Made by a program: the position numbers and the translations under genes. The notes beneath the pieces were generated by a model. It was given only the letters and a program-made list of their open reading frames with translations, ran no database searches and was not told the origin of the DNA. A stretch of 64,000 nucleotides of DNA, from positions 1-64,000 of the forward strand of contig DATHWP010000047.1 in the NCBI GenBank assembly GCA_035460505.1. Direction: 5' to 3'. Position 1 is the first letter of the stretch. Every line of letters starts with the position of its first letter. Below, piece by piece: positions 58,992 to 64,000 of this stretch. Source of the stretch: Methyloradius sp035460505 (GTDB lineage: Bacteria > Pseudomonadota > Gammaproteobacteria > Burkholderiales > Methylophilaceae).

Positions 58992-60273
58992 AAAAAAAGC
59001 CATCATGTTGTGCGCAAGGGAGTAATTGACCATGATGGAATTTTATATTTTGCTCAGCAGTGGCAGATTGGCTAGATTCAAACTCGAGAGGTAATTGTCT
59101 TGCATCAGCATGCTTCTCCAGAAAGCGGTCAATTTGACTTTGATTTTCTTCATTAAAAATTGAGCAAGTCACATAAAGCAATTTACCACCCTTTGCCAGT
59201 AGTCGCCACAGTGCTGGCAGTATCTGCGCCTGCTGTTTACTGAATGATGCGATATCTGCTTCGCGCCTCAGCCATTTGATATCCACATGCCGCCTCACAA
59301 TGCCAGAAGCAGTGCAAGGCACATCCGCTAGGATACGGTCAAATGGTGTGCCATCCCACCAAGTATCTGGCATCGCAGCATCGCCGACCTTCAACTCTGC
59401 TTGTAAGCCTAGCCTGGTCAAATTACTCTGTGTGCGTTGTAAACGTATTTGGTCACTATCAATGGCCAATAGATTCACCGTAGCCAATTCGAGAATATGG
59501 CCTGTTTTGCCACCAGGCGCGCAACAGGCATCCAGCACATGCATGCCATCTTGCAGATCAAGTAATTTTGCCGCTTGCTGCGCGCCAAAGTCTTGCACTG
59601 AAACTTCACCTGTTGCAAAACCAGGTACTCTTTCTACCGAAGTTGGTTTTCCGAGAACAATAGCGTGAATATCTAAGACCTGCGCCTCGATACCCAGTTG
59701 CGACAGTAAATTACTGTAATCATTGATATTTGTTTTACGCTGATTGACGCGTAAAGTCATGGGAGGATGCTGGTTTCCAGCAAGTAATATTGCTTGCCAG
59801 TCTTCTGGATATTGCTTCTTGAGTTTGTTAATCCACCATTGCGGGTAAGAATACTTCGCGGTTTCATCTGCTGTAATCTTCTGCTGCAAAACTTCGCGCT
59901 GACGTAAATAATTGCGCAATACGCCGTTTACTAAACCTTTTGCCCAAGACTTTCTGGCCTTGATAGCAGCGTTAACAGCTTGATCGACGATAGTATGCGG
60001 CGCGGCCTGATCATGGTTAATCTGATAAATGGCAACGAGTAGCAAACACCGCAAATACTGATCTTGCAAGGGTGTTTCTAATAACTCATTAAGCAACGCA
60101 CGTAGCTCGCCATAAAAGCGCAGCGTGCCATAGCTTAAGTCTTGGGTGACAGCACGTTGCTGCGGCGTAATCTCTTGGTTTTGACGAAATATTTCGTCCA
60201 GAGCAACGGTCAGGTTTTTACCAGCCAGCACATGTGAAACAACATTAGCAGCCAGGCTTTGCGCGACTTGCAC
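58969..60273 (-). CDS. rsmB: 16S rRNA m5C967 methyltransferase RsmB
   Basis: RsmB methylates C967 of 16S rRNA. The 434-residue protein has an N-terminal NusB-like domain (about 1-140: SHVLAGKNLTVALDEIF, QDLSYGTLRFYGELRALL) and a SAM-dependent domain with VLDACCAPGGKTGHILEL. Its catalytic cysteines are in ADVPCTASGIVRRH and YVTCSIF. The start is a GTG that follows the htpX stop with no gap, so it is coupled to htpX. It overlaps the DUF4390 gene by 23 nt. Confidence 0.95.
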   Translation of the reverse strand: MQVAQSLAANVVSHVLAGKNLTVALDEIFRQNQEITPQQRAVTQDLSYGTLRFYGELRALLNELLETPLQDQYLRCLLLVAIYQINHDQAAPHTIVDQAVNAAIKARKSWAKGLVNGVLRNYLRQREVLQQKITADETAKYSYPQWWINKLKKQYPEDWQAILLAGNQHPPMTLRVNQRKTNINDYSNLLSQLGIEAQVLDIHAIVLGKPTSVERVPGFATGEVSVQDFGAQQAAKLLDLQDGMHVLDACCAPGGKTGHILELATVNLLAIDSDQIRLQRTQSNLTRLGLQAELKVGDAAMPDTWWDGTPFDRILADVPCTASGIVRRHVDIKWLRREADIASFSKQQAQILPALWRLLAKGGKLLYVTCSIFNEENQSQIDRFLEKHADARQLPLEFESSQSATAEQNIKFHHGQLLPCAQHDGFFYALLQKI

Positions 60274-61116
60274 CTAGTAAGCCATGGCCATGAGGCGAGC
60301 CACACGTTCCTCAGTTTGTGGGTGGGTACTGAACAGGCTTTGCATGCCACCACCCGACAACGGATTAATAATCATCATCTGTGCGGTTTCGGGATGCTGT
60401 TCTGCAGTACCCATCGGGATTTGATGCGCATAATTATGGATTTTCTGTAAGGCGCTGGCTAATGATTTGGGGTCACGCGAAATCTCGGCGCCACCTTTAT
60501 CAGCCTCGAACTCACGTGCACGAGAGATGGCCATTTGTATCAGCATCGCCGCTAGCGGTGCCAATACCATGATGAGCAAACCCACTAAAGGATGTACATT
60601 GCGGTCACGATGACCGCCTGAAAATAGCAGCCCAAATTGCGCAATTGAAGAAATCGCCCCTGCCATGGTCGCTGAGATGGTTGAAATCAGCGTATCGCGA
60701 TGCTTTACGTGAGCAAGCTCATGCGCCATCACGCCGCGCAGTTCACGCTCAGACAATATATTCATAATGCCAGTGGTTGCTGCTACAGCGGCATGCTCAG
60801 GGTCGCGGCCTGTGGCAAAAGCATTGGGTTGCGCCTCGTCTATGATGTAAACCTTGGGCATGGGTAATTGCGCATTTTGCGCTAGTTCGCGCACCATTCG
60901 GTAGAACTGGGGCGCTGAACTCTCATCCACCTGCCTCGCGTTATACATCTTCAATACAGCTGCATCTGAAAACCAGTAAGCGTAAATATTCATGGCACCC
61001 GCAATAACGAGCGCGATCAGCATGCCATTGGCGCCACCCAGCGATGCACCTACTGCGCCAAACAGTACGACAATACCCGCCATTAAAATGGTGGTTTTAA
61101 ACCAGTTACCTAACAT
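60274..61116 (-). CDS. htpX: Membrane protease HtpX
   Basis: HtpX is an inner-membrane zinc protease of family M48 that degrades misfolded membrane proteins. The 280-residue protein has two N-terminal membrane segments (about 6-27 and 32-50), the active site HELAH near residue 134 (GVMAHELAHVKHRD), two further hydrophobic segments (about 148-185) and EADKGGAEI as the third ligand region. It is the third M48 protease in the window. It lies between fmt and rsmB in the def-fmt unit. Confidence 0.95.
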   Translation of the reverse strand: MLGNWFKTTILMAGIVVLFGAVGASLGGANGMLIALVIAGAMNIYAYWFSDAAVLKMYNARQVDESSAPQFYRMVRELAQNAQLPMPKVYIIDEAQPNAFATGRDPEHAAVAATTGIMNILSERELRGVMAHELAHVKHRDTLISTISATMAGAISSIAQFGLLFSGGHRDRNVHPLVGLLIMVLAPLAAMLIQMAISRAREFEADKGGAEISRDPKSLASALQKIHNYAHQIPMGTAEQHPETAQMMIINPLSGGGMQSLFSTHPQTEERVARLMAMAY

Positions 61117-61185
61117 CTTTTAAGTCCTCACTCCATGGCTGAACATATTGATTCAACAGTTTAGATGACGGCAATTCGCAAAAAT

Positions 61186-62133
61186 TCAATCGCCAAATCT
61201 TTGACCTACGCTAATGGCATGACCACGAATAAAATCTTTAGCTGACAAACGCTTACCGCCTGGCATTTGCAATTCTTCGACATTGATCAAGCCCTCACCA
61301 CATGCAACGACAATAGAGTCGCCAATAGCCACCACTTCACCTGTTAGCGCTTTCACTACAGTCTGGCTTTTAGCTTCGGTTGCCATCCACAAACGGCATA
61401 CCTCGCCGTTCAATTTGGTTTGAGCAACAGGGAAAGGATTAAACGCACGTATCTTGCGAGATAAGGCTGACGCACTTTCTGACCAATCAATATCCGCTTC
61501 AGTTTTGTGTAGCTTGGCGGCATACGTTACCAGCGATTCATCCTGGGGTGTAGATTCCAGCTTGCCTTGTTGCACAAGCGTTTGCATGGCCTGCACCATC
61601 AATGCAGCGCCTAAAATGGAAAGGGCGTCGTGTAGCGTTTGCGCGGTATCCCGCTCTGTAATCGGTAAACTTGCATGCGAAATCATGGAGCCTGCATCAA
61701 GCGCTGGCACGACCTCCATGATGGTTACCCCAGTTGCAGCATCCCCCGCAAGCAATGAGCGCTGAATAGGCGCTGCTCCGCGCCAGCGGGGCAATAAGGA
61801 AGCATGAATATTGAAACAGCCCAACTTTGGCATCTGCAAAACTGAAGTAGGGATAATCAAACCATAAGCCGCGACTATCATGACATCTGCATGCGCTTCT
61901 GCAATTTGCGCCTGCACGGCAGGATCTTTGAGTGTTTCAGGCTGAAACACAGGAATATCATGCTGCAAGGCAAGTGTTTTGACTGGGCTCGCTTTCAGCT
62001 TCATGCCACGCCCCGCAGGCCGATCAGGTTGTGTCAGCACCATAGCAATATGATGCCCAGCATCAATCAATGCCGCTAAGGCTGGTACCGCAAATTCTGG
62101 CGTACCAGCGAAAATAATCTTGAGTGTTGCCAT
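61186..62133 (-). CDS. fmt: Methionyl-tRNA formyltransferase
   Basis: Fmt formylates initiator Met-tRNA with 10-formyl-tetrahydrofolate. The 315-residue protein has IIFAGTPEFAVPALAAL at the start, LTQPDRPAGRGMK, the catalytic NIHASLLPRWRGAAPIQRSL and a C-terminal tRNA-binding domain. The ATG at 62133 is chosen; a GTG at 62145 would overlap def by 11 nt. It follows def directly (1-nt gap), the usual def-fmt pair. Confidence 0.96.
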   Translation of the reverse strand: MATLKIIFAGTPEFAVPALAALIDAGHHIAMVLTQPDRPAGRGMKLKASPVKTLALQHDIPVFQPETLKDPAVQAQIAEAHADVMIVAAYGLIIPTSVLQMPKLGCFNIHASLLPRWRGAAPIQRSLLAGDAATGVTIMEVVPALDAGSMISHASLPITERDTAQTLHDALSILGAALMVQAMQTLVQQGKLESTPQDESLVTYAAKLHKTEADIDWSESASALSRKIRAFNPFPVAQTKLNGEVCRLWMATEAKSQTVVKALTGEVVAIGDSIVVACGEGLINVEELQMPGGKRLSAKDFIRGHAISVGQRFGD

Positions 62134-62134
62134 C

Positions 62135-62635
62135 TTAACGGCCACGCTGCCGTTTTTTTAATTTGCTTTTAATGCGAGCCAATTTAAGCGGCGATAGATA
62201 CTCAACAAAGACTTTACCTAGCAAGTGGTCCATTTCGTGCTGGATACACACTGCCAGCAAACCTTCAGCCTCAATAGTAAAAGGTTTGCCATCGCGACCA
62301 AGCGCTTCGACGGTAATGGTTTCTGCACGCGTCACCATTTCATAGACGCCAGGTACTGATAAACAGCCCTCTTCATAGTCTTTGGTGCCACAACTGGTCA
62401 CGATTCTCGGATTGATAAACACTTTCAGATCGCGCTTATCTTGACTGGTATCAATCACGATAATCTGCTGATGTACATCCACCTGCGTTGCGGCGAGACC
62501 TATACCTGGGGCGTCATACATCGTTTCAGCCATGTCATCAATCAGGCGCCTGATCGTTGCATCGACTTCTTTGACTGGCTTAGCCACTGTATAAAGTCGT
62601 GGGTCTGGATAGTTTAGGATATTTAAAATTGCCAT
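62135..62635 (-). CDS. def: Peptide deformylase
   Basis: Def removes the formyl group from new proteins. The 166-residue metalloenzyme has the three motifs GIGLAATQV, EGCLSVPG and QHEMDHLLGKVF, with the metal ligands Cys in the second and two His in the third. It heads the leftward def-fmt-htpX-rsmB-DUF4390-ntrY-ntrX unit and diverges from the LysM gene across 87 nt. Confidence 0.97.
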   Translation of the reverse strand: MAILNILNYPDPRLYTVAKPVKEVDATIRRLIDDMAETMYDAPGIGLAATQVDVHQQIIVIDTSQDKRDLKVFINPRIVTSCGTKDYEEGCLSVPGVYEMVTRAETITVEALGRDGKPFTIEAEGLLAVCIQHEMDHLLGKVFVEYLSPLKLARIKSKLKKRQRGR

Positions 62636-62722
62636 AAAAGCTTGATTCTTGAATGAATTACATGATAAATTTAATGCAACTTCGCGGATATTGTATCCGC
62701 CACCTGACTAAAGGTTCTTAAA

Positions 62723-63859
62723 ATGTTCCGACACATTATAACCCTGCTCTTATTTTGCTGCCTGACATGCTGCCTAATAACCAAGGCAGCAGCAGATGAA
62801 GTGCAACTGCAGGCTAACCATCCAGAACGCTATGTCGTAGTCAAAGGTGACACGCTTTGGGACATTTCAGCAAAATTCCTGAAAGACCCATGGCAATGGC
62901 CAAAGGTCTGGAAGATGAACAAAGCAGAGATTAAGAATCCGAACTTGATTTATCCAGGTGATGTAGTTGTGCTAGATATGAGCAGCGGCAAACCGCAATT
63001 AAGTGTGTTACGTGAAACCGTTACACTCAATCCTGGCGTAGTTGAAGAGCCATTAGAAAAAGAAGCCATAAAAACTATTGCGCCAAATGTCATTGCTCCA
63101 TTTCTTACGCAACCTTTGATGATTGATCAAGGCGACTTCCAGAATAATCCAAGAATCATTGCTGGCCCTGAAAATCGGGTGGTGTATGCAAACGGCAGCA
63201 AAGTCTACACGACAGAAATCAAGAGTGAGGATGGGCTTTTCTGGCATGTTTACCGCCCAGGTAAAATACTGGTAGATCCGATCACATCTGAAACCTTGGG
63301 TATTGAAGCGATTTATCTTGGTGACGCACGAGTCACTAAATTTGGTGAGCCTACTTCTGTAGAAATCGTCCGCACAAAAGAAGAGATGCACAAGGACGAT
63401 AAGCTGATTAAGGTAAATGACAAATTACTCGATCGATTTGTGCCAAGAGCACCAGATAGCAATATTGAAGGCGTAGTCATGAATATCTACGGTGGCTTTG
63501 GTGAAGCTGGATTGAATCGTGTCATTTCAATTAACAGAGGTACAAAAGACGGTCTGGAAGTAGGCCATGTTTTAGCCATCAACCGTGCTGGTAAATATGT
63601 AAGCAAAGACCCAAACAAGAAAACAACCAACGAAAAATTCAATATGCCTGCATTAAAACCTGCAGACACTGAAAATAAAACCAAGACTGCCACACTCAAT
63701 AGTGATGAGAAAGAAAAAGCCAACCCTGACTTGGTGCGGCTTCCTGATGAGCGTATTGGTTTATTAATGATATTCCGAACTTTCGAGCGCGTTTCTTACG
63801 GGCTCATCATGCAGGCAAGCCAGCCTGTAAACGTACTCGATGTGGTGAAAACGCCATAA
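62723..63859 (+). CDS. LysM domain protein, exported
   Basis: The 378-residue protein has a signal peptide (ending near residue 24, TKAAA) and an N-terminal LysM domain (about 33-80: YVVVKGDTLWDISAKFLKDPWQWPKVWKMN ... LIYPGDVVVL), which should bind peptidoglycan. The rest has no catalytic motif I can name but includes INRGTKDGLEVGHVLAI and RTFERVSYGLIMQASQPV, typical of this conserved family. In betaproteobacteria it lies between def and dprA, as here. Exact role unknown. Confidence 0.9.
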   Translation: MFRHIITLLLFCCLTCCLITKAAADEVQLQANHPERYVVVKGDTLWDISAKFLKDPWQWPKVWKMNKAEIKNPNLIYPGDVVVLDMSSGKPQLSVLRETVTLNPGVVEEPLEKEAIKTIAPNVIAPFLTQPLMIDQGDFQNNPRIIAGPENRVVYANGSKVYTTEIKSEDGLFWHVYRPGKILVDPITSETLGIEAIYLGDARVTKFGEPTSVEIVRTKEEMHKDDKLIKVNDKLLDRFVPRAPDSNIEGVVMNIYGGFGEAGLNRVISINRGTKDGLEVGHVLAINRAGKYVSKDPNKKTTNEKFNMPALKPADTENKTKTATLNSDEKEKANPDLVRLPDERIGLLMIFRTFERVSYGLIMQASQPVNVLDVVKTP

Positions 63860-63873
63860 TTCTATTGCTATAG

Positions 63874-64000
63874 ATGACCCACATGGCAACCGCCTCAACT
63901 GCGCAGGATGGTGAAATTGCGCTATGGATTAGCTTAAGTTTAATCAATGGGGTGGGTGGACAAACCCTATGCAAATTGCTCAGCGCTTTTGGAACGCCCG
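63874..64000 (+). CDS. dprA: DNA processing protein DprA (3'-truncated)
   Basis: Only about 42 residues are visible before the window ends. They include ALWISLSLINGVGGQTLCKLLSAFGTP, the helix-hairpin-like N-terminus of DprA/Smf, which loads RecA onto incoming single-stranded DNA in natural transformation. The start may be ATG 63874 or 63883. Position after the LysM gene matches the usual def-fmt / LysM-dprA locus. The Rossmann core is outside the window, so the call rests on a short N-terminus and context. Confidence 0.85.
   Translation, partial: MTHMATASTAQDGEIALWISLSLINGVGGQTLCKLLSAFGTP

Noticed and set aside
1..64000. tRNA/rRNA genes, CRISPR arrays, insertion sequences, prophage genes or attachment sites
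   Set aside because: None was seen by reading both strands; gaps are short and no transposase, integrase or direct-repeat array is present. A tRNAscan or IS search was not possible here.

Overview
The window reads as a compact betaproteobacterial chromosome segment, most likely from Methylophilaceae or a close relative. I infer this from moderate GC content, protein families typical of Betaproteobacteria (DUF3106, DUF3619, PP0621, DUF4390, DUF3108, DUF4124) and several well-known betaproteobacterial gene orders. It is almost entirely housekeeping. I see no insertion sequence, prophage, CRISPR array, rRNA or tRNA gene. The only accessory-looking stretch is about 1.45-2.3 kb, where a structured intergenic repeat sits beside an unrecognised gene.

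Layout. 1-6.2 kb: the end of a pteridine-reductase-like SDR gene, ttcA, the repeat and hypothetical gene, then leftward genes for an M48 protease, an SH3 protein, a CHASE2 adenylate cyclase and a small lipoprotein. 6.3-10.7 kb: topA, a 40-nt palindromic terminator, pbpG and a lone gcvH. 10.7-15.5 kb: leftward pepA-holC-hypothetical and rightward lptFG. 15.5-20.8 kb: a leftward ECF sigma factor/DUF3619/DUF3106/RDD cluster diverging from PP0621-pilS-pilR. 20.8-26.5 kb: transporters, ampD, a GNAT protein and an HDOD protein. 26.5-36.4 kb: purM-DUF3108-DUF3108-RNA methyltransferase (leftward), perM-like/hda/FAD oxidoreductase (rightward), then leftward soxYZ and a BepA-like protease. 36.5-41 kb: moaC, thioredoxin, PAP2, thiO and a Kef-type antiporter. 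41.1-51.4 kb: one long rightward block, kdsD-kdsC-lptCAB-rpoN-hpf-hprK-rapZ-EIIA(Man)-ptsH-ptsI-DUF4870. 51.5-54.9 kb: prlC, a DUF4124/glutaredoxin protein and exonuclease III. 54.9-62.6 kb: leftward def-fmt-htpX-rsmB-DUF4390-ntrY-ntrX, divergent from a LysM gene and the start of dprA.

How the genes work together. Envelope biogenesis dominates: LptA, B, C, F and G plus KdsC/KdsD supply most of LPS core synthesis and export; AmpD, PbpG and the LysM protein act on or bind peptidoglycan; three separate M48 proteases handle envelope quality control. The rpoN block carries the sigma-54 factor with a regulatory PTS (EI, HPr, an EIIA(Man)-like protein and HPr kinase) but no ptsN in its usual place.

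The most notable observation concerns the two sigma-54-activator-type response regulators. The PilR-like protein has lost the GAFTGA loop that contacts sigma-54. The NtrX-like protein has lost the Walker A lysine, the Walker B aspartate and the GAFTGA loop. Both keep receiver and Fis-type DNA-binding domains, so neither is likely to be a conventional sigma-54 activator. Other points worth a look are an orphan soxYZ pair, a LptC with a long disordered tail, a CX3C glutaredoxin-like protein and the structured repeat near 1.6-1.8 kb. I did not find a convincing wholly new multi-gene system.
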